From Liolophura sinensis (taxonomy: Eukaryota; Mollusca; Polyplacophora; Chitonida; Chitonidae): a stretch of DNA of 60,000 nt. Below, in pieces: positions 1-12,100 of this stretch (position 1 is the stretch's first letter; each line of letters opens with the position of its first letter). The notes beneath the pieces were generated by a model. That model was not told where the DNA came from, searched no databases, and saw nothing but the letters and a program-made list of their open reading frames with translations. The position numbers were made by a program, and so were the translations under genes. The DNA is taken from positions 69,163,058 through 69,223,057 of the forward strand of contig NC_088295.1 of assembly GCF_032854445.1 (NCBI RefSeq), written 5' to 3'.

Positions 1-148
1 AGATGTGAACTTACGAGGAACAACCCACACCGTGGGGCTTTAACAGCTAGTGCTTTGCGCACATCAGTTAAAACAGCGCAGATTCTCAGAAAAGGTCCAG
101 ACAAGCTGCAAACTAAACTGAAAGATACAGATATAAAGCAAGAACATG
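1..148 (+). other. EEF2-like: EF2-like exon 1: 5'UTR ending in the ATG
   Basis: The bases ending agaacATG are followed immediately by gtatgc, a usable donor at 149. Human EEF2 also has a first coding exon holding only the start codon, so the ATG at 146-148 joined to 735 gives [11 protein letters not shown], lining up with human MVNFTVDQIRA. The 5' end of the exon and the promoter lie left of the window or cannot be set. An alternative is translation from ATG 699 or 720 in a transcript that begins inside intron 1. Confidence 0.7.
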
Positions 149-3100
149 GTATGCTCCAGCTTTTTTATTTATTTATTTTTTGTCAGTGTTTTGCTTGACG
201 TTTCACATTCACACTTGTTTACTTAGTTAGTGTAACTCATTTTGACGGAAATAAGAGTATGGGTATTTAAATATGGTTTTTTTTTTTTTTTTTTTTTTTT
301 TTTTGATTGGTGTTTTACGCCGTACTCAAGAATATTTCACTTATACGACGGCGGCCAGCATTATGGTGGGTGGAAACCGGGCAGAGCCCGGGGGAAACCC
401 ACGACCATCCGCAGGTTGCTGACAGACCTTCTCACGTACGGCCGGAGAGGAATATGGTTTTTTGACTGCACACAAAGATTGTCCTTTTCGATCTGTTTAA
501 TTTTGTAGGGTCGGTGTTTTATACTACATGTTTCTGATAATTTTGGAAAACTCCTGCCTTCTTCATGTAGCGATGACATTTACAGTTCATAAATCATGCT
601 ATTTTAAACTATATATTAAAATTTTATTATCTTTTTAAGGAAATTGCTAACAGTTCTGGCCTAAACTATTTTTAGGCTGTTATATTTCATTATGTTAGAT
701 GTATTTTTCATCCAGTCAAATGCTTTTCTTTAAGTCTAAATTCTCAGCTGACCAGCTAAGATCAGTGATGGTGTGCCCATCATCAATCCGGAATGTATCT
801 GTCATTGCCCATGTGGACCATGGAAAGACAACTCTGACCGATTCGCTGCTCTCCCGAGCTGGAATTCTTTCAGAAGAACAGTCTGGTGGCCGTAGATTGA
901 CTGATAACCGTGAAGATGAGCAACTAAAGGGCATCACCATTAAATCCACGTAAGAACTTAATTAAATTAATTAAATCATCCATTCTCTCTTGGCATGTAT
1001 GCCGGTTTGGACAGACCAGAATGAGTGACCCGGACTGGTATGAAGACCCGATTCGAGATTGGTCAGTTACAGATAAGCGCGTAAAACTACTTCCTGAACA
1101 TCTGTTAAGACAAGAAATCACATTTCAAACTATTAAGAAATGTACAATATGTCACACTTTAGTGTAATTCAGGTCTTTTTCTTGGACCGGAGGATAGAAA
1201 AACACAACCCCAAATGTTAGCCCGGGAAACCTTTTTTGTTATGGATTATCTCCACTGTTTGCCCTGTTAAGTTTGGTTACCTGACTTAAACAACATATGA
1301 CTCCGAACAAGAGCAATCATGCTCACGATCTTGTTAGTCTGGTCCAAGAAATAGACCTGAACACAAACCATAACAATGCATGTATCTCTGCGTAGCTTGA
1401 AATGTGCTCCCTTGAAACATGAGACCTTGCATTGACAGAAGTCAAGGCATTAGTTTCTATGTTATGTGTAGCTGATCCCTCTCAAACCCAGTCATTACAC
1501 TCATCCAGTGTATTATTCTGGCGTTTAATGTATATATTGAGTACACACACTGTAACAGTGATATTACATTATAGAATGTATTTATATGAATATATGGTTT
1601 GTTATGCAATATCAAGTTTTGACTTCATAAATGAATTTAAATTATATGGTCTCAAGGAAGTTGTTGATGAGCCTACAGTTTGCCTCATTCTGCAGCCTTT
1701 TACCTACGTGGGTAAATGTTGTTTGGAAGTGGTATATCTGCATCTAAGCATCTCAGTGTGAAGCAAATAAGTCTAGATTCGTATATGTATAGTATCTGTG
1801 TATTGTGTACTTACCGGTACACAAAGTACTGTAGGTCATATACATGCACTTATCCAAACATGTTTTATGTTCAGGGCAATTTCACTGTACTATGACAAAG
1901 AAGACAGTCATGCTAAAGGCAAGAACACTGGATTACTGATAAATTTGATTGACAGTCCAGGCCATGTTGATTTCTCCTCGGAGGTAACAGCCTCTCTCAG
2001 AGTGACCGATGGTGCTTTGGTTGTGGTGGATGCCATCAGTGGTAGGTTTAAACACTCAAGTGTTATTGTTCTATTTATATATCAAAGTAAATGGTTTCTT
2101 ACATGTAAGAACATGCAGGTTGACAGTCTGCAGGGTAATTTACTTGAAGAGGTTAAAATTTAATCCAATATAATTTATGTCATTATTTTATAATAAATCA
2201 GGAATTACCTTTCATAACATATCTGCCTGCCACACTATTACTTTCAAAGGTGGCAATAAAGTTCCTAGAATTTTATAATGCGGGTCACACTTTAGGACTA
2301 TTTCAACAATATAAACTATACAGGTACAATTCAAGGTACTAAAAGGTAAATTCCAAAAATTTATGAAAACATTGCATGTGTGATGAGCATTCTGATGAGC
2401 TATTATAGAATCAAGAGATTTGTTAGGTTTTAAATTTTCTATTGTGAATAGATGTGTTTGCTCTAAATAATAATGCCTGATTTCTACATATGTCATTTAA
2501 TTAATTATTCTACCAAAATTAATTCACAACTCTGCTGTTTCTTTGTCCAGGCGTTTGTGTGCAGACAGAGACGGTTCTGCGCCAGGCCCTGACAGAGAGA
2601 ATCAAGCCAGTCCTGATCATCAACAAGCTGGACAGGTGTGTGTTTGAGAAGCAGATGAGTGTAGAGGAAATATTCCAGCAGCTGAGGTCAATTGTGGAGT
2701 CAGTAAATGTGCTGATTTCCATGTACAGTGAAGAGGAAGGACCCATGGGCAACATTAGTGTAAGTGATCAGTCTCAGTCAGAATCACAACATCAGTGTGG
2801 GTGATCAGTCTCAGTCAGAATCACAACATCATTGTGGGTGATCAATCTCAGTCAGAATCACAACATCAGTGTCAGTTAAGAGTATCAGTCAGACACACAA
2901 CATCATTGTGGGTGATGAGTCTCGGTCAGAATCACAACATCAGTGTGGGTGATGAGTCTCAGTCAGAATCACAACATCATTGTGGGTGACGAGTCTCAGT
3001 CAGAATCACAACATCAGTGTGGGTGATGAGTATCAGTCAGACACACAACATCAGTGTGGCTGATGAGTTTCAGTCAGACACACAACATCAATGTGGGTGA

Positions 3101-6100
3101 TGAGTCTCAGTCAGAAGCACAACATCAGTGTCAGTGATGAGTGTCAGTCAGAATCACAGCATCATTGTGGGTGACGAGTCTCAGTCAGAATCATAACAAC
3201 AGTGTGGGTGATGAGTCTCAGTCAGAATCACAACATCAGTGTTTGTGATGGGTCTCAGTCAGAATCACAACATCAGTGTCAGTGAAGAGTATCAGTCAGA
3301 CACACAACATCAATGTGGGTGATGAGTCTCAGTCAGAAGGACAACATCAGTGTGGTTGATGAGTGTCAGTCAAAATCACAACATCAGTGTGAGTGATGAG
3401 TCTCAGTCAGAATCACAACATCAGTGTGGGTGATGAGTCTCAGTCAGAATCACAACATCAGTGTCAGTGACGAATGTCAGTCAGAATCACAACAACAGTG
3501 TGGGTGATGAGTCTCAGTCAGAATCACAACATCAGTGTGGGTGATAAGTCTCAGTCAGAATCACAACATCAATGTGGGTGATGAGTGTCAGTCAAAATCA
3601 CAACATCAGTGTGAGTGATGAGTCTCAGTCAGAATCACAACAACAGTGTGGGTGATGAGTCTCAGTCAGAATCACAGCATCATTGTGGGTGATGAGTCTC
3701 AGTCAGAATCATAACAACAGTGTGGTTGATGAGTCTCAGTCAGAATCACAACATCAGTGTGGGTGATAAGTCTTAGTCAGAATCACAACATCATTGTGGG
3801 TGATCAGCCTCAGTCAGAATCATAACAACAGTGTGGGTGATGAGTCTCAGTCAGGATCACAACATCAGTGTCAGTGATGAGTGTCAGTCAGAATCACAGC
3901 ATCATTGTGGGTGATGAGTCTCAGTCAGAATCATAACATCAGTGTGGGTGATGAGTCTCAGTCAGAATCACAACATCAGTGTCAGTGATGAGTGTCAGTC
4001 AGAATCACAGCATCATTGTGGGTGATGAGTCTCAGTCAGAATCATAACAACAGTGTGGTTGATGAGTCTCAGTCAGAATCACAACATCAGTGTGGGTGAT
4101 AAGTCTTAGTCAGAATCACAACATCATTGTGGGTGATCAGCCTCAGTCAGAATCATAACAACAGTGTGGGTGATGAGTCTCAGTCAGGATCACAACATCA
4201 GTGTGAGTGATGAGTCTCAGTCAGAATCACAACATCAGTGTTTGTGATGAGTCTCAGTCAGAATCACAACATCATTGTGGGTGATGAGTCTCAGTGAGAA
4301 TCACAACATCAGTGTGGGTGATCAGTCTCAGTCAGAATCACAACATCAGTGTGGGTGATCAGTCTCAGTGAGAATCACAACATCAGTGTTTGTGATTAGT
4401 CTCAGTCAGAATCACAACATCATTGTGGGTGATGAGTCTCAGTCAGAATCACAACATCAGTGTCAGTGATGAGTCTCAGTGAGAATCACAACATCAGTGT
4501 GGGTGATCAGTTTCAGTCAGAATCACATCAGTGTGGGTGATCAATCTACTCAAAATCACAACATCAGTGTTAGTGATCAGAATCACAACATCAGTGTGGG
4601 TGATCAGTCTCAGTCAGGATCGCAACATCAATGTGGGTGATGAGTCTCAGTCAGGATCGCAACCTCAGAGCTGATTTCTGCTCATAGTCTTTGAAAACTT
4701 TCATTCACGGCACTCATTCTTTTGTATTCTTTAACATTTATGCTATGTTTATTTGACTTATTGTGTTGTAGCATGTATGTTAGATTTGTTTGACTCATTC
4801 TGTTGTAACATTTATAGTAGATTTTTTTATTGTAACATTCTTTGTATTAAAAGATGTATGAAGTAATACATTTGTTTGACTCCCTTCATGGTATTGTTAT
4901 GTTACTTTTGGTTCATTTACTGCAATTAGAGTTTCAGATGTTAAACAGTTTTATTTCAAGGTGAATCTTTGAGAAGAGTAACAAACTGCTGTGTAAAAGA
5001 CTGTGCTATAAATTTGTTTTTTAAGATGACTTTTTGTGTTTGTTCATTTACTGCAATTAGAGTTTCAGATGTTAAACAGTTTTATTTCAGGGTGAATCTT
5101 TGAGGAGAGTAACAAACTGCTGTGTAAAAGACTTTGCTATAAATTTGTTTTTTAAGATGACTTTTTGTGTCTATATTGATAATCATTTGTGTTGACAGTT
5201 GGACCCAGCTAAGGGGGACGTGGCGTTTGGAGCGGGAATCCATGGATGGGGCTTTACACTGCAGCAGTTTGCTCGTATGTACGCACACAAAATCGGTGTG
5301 AAGGAGGACAAAATGATGAAGAGGCTGTGGGGAGAGAACTACTACAACAATAAAACTCGCAGATGGTCCAAAGTACCAGAAGAATGCAGTGTTCGTGGAT
5401 TTAACAAGTTCATCCTAGAACCTTTGTGCAGGGTGTGTAATATACTTCTAACATCAGTACCTTTTAAATTCTTATCATTTTAAAGAAATACAGACTCATC
5501 CCTGATTGACTGACGTGACCAAGGTTGCAGGTAATAACTGAGCCAGTGGGCAATGATTCTGTAACCCGTTAGGTTTGAATATTAGATCTTGTTTGAGTTT
5601 CTATGGCTGAACTGGCTGCCATCACATATACAGTAGAAATTTAAACATTAAATTTGAGATTAAATTATTTACTCTCGTAATATTTTTTGGTATCTGATTA
5701 TTTCACAGTGCAATTATGCCTTGGCCCCAAAAATGAAGTCTTTCTCTTTGACTAGCTGTAGTATTGAAAATTCAACATATGGACAAATTCAACATGTGGA
5801 CAAACTTTTTCCTGTAGGTTTTACACTTAGCAACAGAGAACAAGAAAGAAGAGCTGAAGCAGGTTGTGGAGAAGCTAAATATTCAAGTGAAGACCGAACA
5901 GTGGGAGAAAGAAGGCAAATATTTGATGAGAATGGTGATGAAGAAATGGCTGCCAGTTGGAGAGGCCATGTTGGAAATGATAGATCGCCATTTGCCCTCG
6001 CCAGCAACAGCACAGCGCTACAGGACAGAACTGTTGTATGAAGGACCTCAGGATGATGAGGTTGCCATAGGTAAACTCAGCATCCATTGTTGGATGCACA

Positions 6101-9100
6101 TGTTGACCTATGTCCTGCATGAATCAGCAAGGAGTCCTGTGTAAAATATATGCAATTATTTAGATGATGTTTGGTGAGGATTGTGAAATGCTGTAAGCTT
6201 TAGGCCTAGATATCTTATTGAATAGTCCAAGCCAACCGTCATCTCACTTACGGCACACCTCCATTTCAAGGTACCTCAACCCAGAGGCATCTTGTTCAAA
6301 TACATACCTTGTGATACATCCATAGTATATGGTCTCTCAAGCTTTTTCATTGGCTAAGACCGCCAGTTGAAGCGATGATATGTGCAAACTGTACTTACAA
6401 TATCAGTTAGACTCAAAACTCTTGCTTATATGTATCAGTTTAACCAGTTATCAGCTTGAAGGCTTATTTTGTTGAATTTCTAAGGGTATATTTACTGGAT
6501 CTTGGATAGTGAAGGATTTTGTTTGTGAAACAGTCCACTAGTAATTGTATGCCTTGTGTTTTCAGCAATGAAGGAATGCAACCCAAATGGACCTTTGATG
6601 GTGTACATCTCCAAAATGGTGCCTTCATCAGACAAGGCCCGTTTTCTTGCTTTTGGTCGGATCTTCTCTGGCACAGTTAGCTCTGGACAGAAGGTTCGGA
6701 TCATGGGACCTGACTACAACCCAACCAGAGCAAAAGAAACAGATCTGTTCATCAAGAGCATCACAAGGTAGGACTCCTTTTTAAAATGGCTATTGGTTTG
6801 AGGAAGTCAGAATTCCTGAGGTAAACCGTTTCTTTAAATTTAAGGTTGAAGCCTCTCTTGTGTGACGTGCAGAAATCCATATCTGATAGTTGGAAGACAA
6901 CTGGTTTTCATTGACCATTTGACTGCATAAATAGCCGTACAAGCATTGTTAACAGTCACCAAGGCCCCACATACTAAACCAGGATATTGAATGTAATCAA
7001 AATATTAGGGATCCATGAAAACTATTGAGATGTCAGTTTGCCTTCATTGAAATGAAAATCTTAGATTTGGAGTACATAAAACTGTTGCTGTAAAAGTTCA
7101 TTTGAATGAATGATTATGGCGTAAGGCTACATCGGAAATATTTCAGCCATATTGTGGCAAAAAGTCCATATGAAGCCTTGAAAGCAAAAGTATGGCATTT
7201 TGTCAAATTCGTGTAGACATTCAACATTTATTTATTCGTGTCTACAGAGCAGTAATCATGATGGCTGGAGGAACAATGTCAGTAGGAGACGTGCCTTGTG
7301 GCAATGTGGTGGGCTTAGGTGGCATCGACCAGTATCTCACCAAGACAGGAACCATCACAACCTGTCCTCTTGCTCACAATATTAAGGTCAGCAAGCAAGA
7401 TTATAAAGTAATGTCTTATATGGATAAAACAGTGTAGATTTGAATCCTAAAAATGTTATAAGAAATTATGAAATTATGAAGTCCCAAAGTTTGTCTTATC
7501 ATTAGGATATAACATAGATTTACTAAATCAAAATTCAAATTTTAATTTTTATTCCTAAAAAAGTGTTTGATACTTGATTGGTTTTGAAGTATCTATTTTA
7601 TAATAATAACATAACATTGTCAGCATGTACATGTAAATAGATCGTGTCATTTTCATTATAATCTAACTTTTTAGATATGAACAGATGTTGAGGAATTGAA
7701 AAATGTATTATCAGACTATCTTTTTCAAATTCTTCATTTCTTTAATTGTATTTCTACTGGAAATAATTCTGTACCAGTATTTACCTTCATCTGTCCTGTG
7801 ATGGAGATAAGTCGCTGAATATGTCAATTTCCTTTCACACAGGTATTGAAGTTTTCTGTCAGTCCGGTTGTTCGTGTTGCCGTTGAACCCGTCAAAGCCT
7901 CTGAGCTGCCCAAATTGATTGAGGGACTGAAGAGATTATGTAAATCTGATACCATTGTTCAGGTAAGATCATTATTTCATCCATTACTTGTAGGTGGAAC
8001 TAAATCCATATGATATGGATAGTATGAATTTTTATCTTTAGAATCAGTCATATTTTAAGGGGCTTATTGAGTTAGAGGATAGGATGGATATGAATATTTT
8101 GGCATTTTAAGATGTGGATAATTGCCATGGGAATGACATATACAATGCTTCAGGCAGTATAAGTTAAATACAGTTGTAATGTTTGTACACAGTTGTACTT
8201 GTTGCCAATTTTTCTTGTTTTTTTTTTTTTTTGTGTGTGTAGTGCACATCAGAGAATGGTCAACATGTGATTGCCGGGGCTGGAGAACTCCATCTAGAGA
8301 TCTGCCTCAACGACCTTGAGAAGAAAATATGCGGGCATTGCACTAAAGGTGAGTGTGATATAAATTTGATGTGGACAAGGGGAGATAACCAGTAGGTAGT
8401 AAACTAAACCAGTGTTATATGTACATTCAAACCTAACTTCCAGTTTAAGCCTCTGAAAAGCAAGTACAAAATCAAAAAACCCTGAAAAATTGATTTTGTT
8501 ATTGCACTCAGGCCCCTGAGGAAGTTGAACGGCCCATGTTAATGGATAGGATGTCAACAATTTGACCAACATTCCACTGATGGATGTCTAATTTTCTACT
8601 GCACTGAGGTGCAAATGTTCTGTGGAATGAACTATTTTTCTATCACTGATTTTCTGAATTGTATTCTTCTGTAGAAATCAGACCCACTGGTGACATACCG
8701 GGAAACCGTAACGTGTCCCTCTGACCGCGTGTGCCTGGCTAAGACAAATAACAAGCTGAACCGTCTGTTCATGACTGCCCAACCCTTCCCCGAGGGACTC
8801 TCTGAGGAAGTGGGATGAGGTTAGTGGATTTGAACAAATTTTCTGTTATTATGAGGTCTTTTGTGTGATGTATTTTGTAACACTCACAGCTGTGTCATTC
8901 TCTAGTCTGATAATTTTTCAAAAATGCACATGCATGTATATTTATGTATCTTTCTCTCTAGTTTTTGATGGTCAAGATTTTCCCATGCTGATAAATTGCC
9001 TGGTTTTACTCAGAATAAATAGTTTAGTCAGTTATGTTTCAGGGCATAATTTGTTAGCAATGTTGTATTTATAACATTTCTCTCAAATAAATTAAATTGC

Positions 9101-12100
9101 AAATTTCATCCCTAAAAAAAAGAACCTTCTGAAAAAAAAACAAATATTGAATTGTCAAAGAAAACGTATTGTGAACAGACATGTAGTTTTAATTTAATTA
9201 TTACAGGGTATAGTGACTTCCACACAGGACTTTAAGGAAAGAGCCAAGTATCTTGCAGAGCATTTCGATTTCGAGTCAACACAGGCCCGTAAGATCTGGT
9301 GTTTTGGTCCAAACACCAATGGCCCTAACATGTTGGTGGACACCACAAAGGCCATACAGAATCTGAGCAGCATCAAGGACTCTGTGTGCGCCGGCTTCCA
9401 GTGGGTCACTCAAGAGGTGGGTGTCTTGTTATCAGGCCGTGAGGAAGCCAGCAGGAGCTGGACTTGGACTCACAGCGATGATATTTTCATAATTACCCCC
9501 ATTTAGGAATTTATGTAAGAGTAATTATCCATATATTCAGATTTTGTCCATGCATCTCCTCAACAGCTACTGTGTCGATTTTGATTAAACTGACCATGCA
9601 TCTTGTCTACCATCTGAACTTATGTATGCTTAAGTGTAATGGCAATCAAAGGATGATTTTCAAAATTACCCTCAGTTAGTACTTTGAGTAATACTGCTTT
9701 TCCATGTACTTAGATTTAGGTTGTGCGACTCTTCCTAAAGTACTGAAATTATTTCCATAAAACTTAGTGTACGTATTCATCTTCAATGTTAAACAAGCAT
9801 GTTCATGCTTAAAATGAACATAAAGTCAGCCACTGAACTGAATTAATTAATAATGTAGTATTCCAGAAATGTTTTAAAAACATTTTAAAAATTCTACATT
9901 GCTTATCAACAAAATACACAGCAAACAATGGTCAGAACCTAGCCACTCATTTGGTGATCCCATTTTGCCATGTTATAGCTATCTAGAGTGACATCACAAA
10001 ACCTAGGAGTTCTCCCATACCATATGTATTAAACAATGTGACAATGAGGAAATACAAATAAGAATGCCTGATACCCAACCAAAGAATATCAGCTCTGTTT
10101 CATGTTCAAAGGGCCAATATTTTTTTTTAAGTTTTGTGCTCGGTCAGGGTGATCTTTGTGGACACAAGCATTGTGTTTTAGCGGTTCTGCTCATCCTCCA
10201 TTCAAACTGGATGTACCAGTAGTGCAGTCAGCGCTCACCTCAAATGGCCCATGAAACAATCCATGATGCCAAACTAAACAATATGATACCCTGTCATTTC
10301 TTTTAAGATTTTCTTAGTTTCCTGCCTTTTATTTTTGGAAATGTTGAGCAATGGAAGGGGGGTATTTTGGACATCTGGATTCTAGTTAATCACATAGATT
10401 ATTTGGGTTCACATGTAACCTGCTGGAGTAAAATACTTGTATGTTGAAACTATGCCATATACCTGTTTCAATGGTGCAGAAGTAGACGCACAGTTTGGGT
10501 CATACATGGGACTAACAAAAGCCGGTGGCTATGTATGCCTATGCTACAACATCATAGACTTTGGCAAGAGCAATGGGTGAACCTCATTTCATGTGTGTGT
10601 GTGTGTGTGTTTTGTTTTTTTTTGCATCTGGTTTTCTAAGTGTTTGACTTGAATACTAGAAGATTCAGGTGTTATAAAAATTCATATAAATTGCACGAAA
10701 TTTGCTGAACTGCGTGTGACTGCAGACGGTTACAACACTTTAAGATAGGGACACGTGTCGTTTATCTTGTCCAAGACCTGGATGTGCCATTCACATGCTC
10801 AAGTGCTGTTTGGCTTATTGCATGATCACAATCTCAACTTAAATTTGATTATACTGATCAACACTGATCAATATCACAGCCATCATATTTTGTGATTATG
10901 CAGCCATTGGCCCACAGTGACATGAATATCAATGTCCCATGTTACAGGGTGTACTGTGTGAAGAGAATGTCAGAGGGGTACGGTTTAACATCGTTGATGC
11001 TCACATTCACTCTGACCCCGCCCACATCCGGCAAGGGCAGATCATCCCAGCGACAAGACGCGCTTTGCTAGGGTCTCTGTTGACTGCCTCACCCCGGATT
11101 CTGGAGCCAGTGTACATGGTGGAGATACAGGTTAGACTTACATGTTTTCTTGATGTTTGGAGTAACTTTCAGCATTTAGTTTGTTAGTCAAATGGTAATC
11201 TCAACTGTTTGAGTATAAAAGTTCATCCAATCCTATTAGTGTAGTGTTGTTATTTGTGTACAGTAGTATTTTAGATAGCCTGTACACCCATATGATGTGT
11301 GTGTGAGTGGTGGTGGGTGGGCGGGGCGGGGAGGTGGGGATGGGGAGGGGATGCAGATAGAAACTAATGTTTTTTGTGTGTATTCACCATACATAATCAC
11401 TTGGTAAACATTATAGTTTTACCTAGATCAGGCTAAACTTCAAACAGGCTGTAGAGGCATGAGAGCATCAATAGGGTTAGAGAAAGAGGCCTTAACAGAT
11501 ATGTCAGAATTATGGTCAGAAATATTTACCACCTCTCAGAGATGCATTAAGAAACAAGGTTAATTTCTTTCAGTTGATACTCGGCGAGTTTGTGTACGCA
11601 ATAATTGCACATCAGCAGAAAACTGCTTATGATTGGAATGAATGAATGTCCTGATGCTGAGATGATGGTGCGCTTATAAAAATGTGGAGATCATTTTCTC
11701 AGTGATTCTGAATCAGCTGCATTAATTAAAACAAACATTTTGTAAAGAGATTTAGACTTGTTCCTTCCAAAGATTAACAAACGTACACAAGGTTGAAGAC
11801 TTTCAGTCACATTTGTTTCACATGTGTTTACATATTAAATGCTTCATGGAGGATGGTATACATTACAGTTTTCTTTCACGAGAAAAAGTAATTGTAATAT
11901 ATTTCGGAGAGTTGTCTGTGCATTGTGTTGTAGTGTCCTGAATCTGTGCTGGGGAATGTGTTCAGTCTTGTGAACAGGAAGAGAGGTCAGGTAGTACAGG
12001 AGTTGTCAGTGCAGGGAACACAGGCCCGGGTTGTCAAAGCTTACCTCCCTGTCAATGAGTCTTTTGGTACGTTCATTACAAGATGAAGCATCCATCAGAG

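Larger units (their letters stand above)
5433..9206 (+). other. EEF2-like: Introns 5 to 11 of the EF2-like gene
   Basis: Seven introns of about 280-500 bp each. Apart from T-runs before some acceptors and a T-run at 8219-8232, I see no gene, RNA or clear mobile element in them. Confidence 0.6.

Noticed and set aside
242-508. Small + strand protein with a Phe run
   Set aside because: It is translation of the SINE's T-run and body.
699-953. An ATG-initiated open frame containing the EF2-like P-loop, as the true start of the gene
   Set aside because: The residues before SKFSADQ do not resemble eEF2, and a good acceptor precedes 735. The ATG exon at 146-148 fits better.
2559-2989. Open frames running from exon 4 into the minisatellite as coding repeats
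   Set aside because: The 37-bp unit shifts frame with each copy and the donor at 2760 is strong. Exon 5 joins in phase from 2759.
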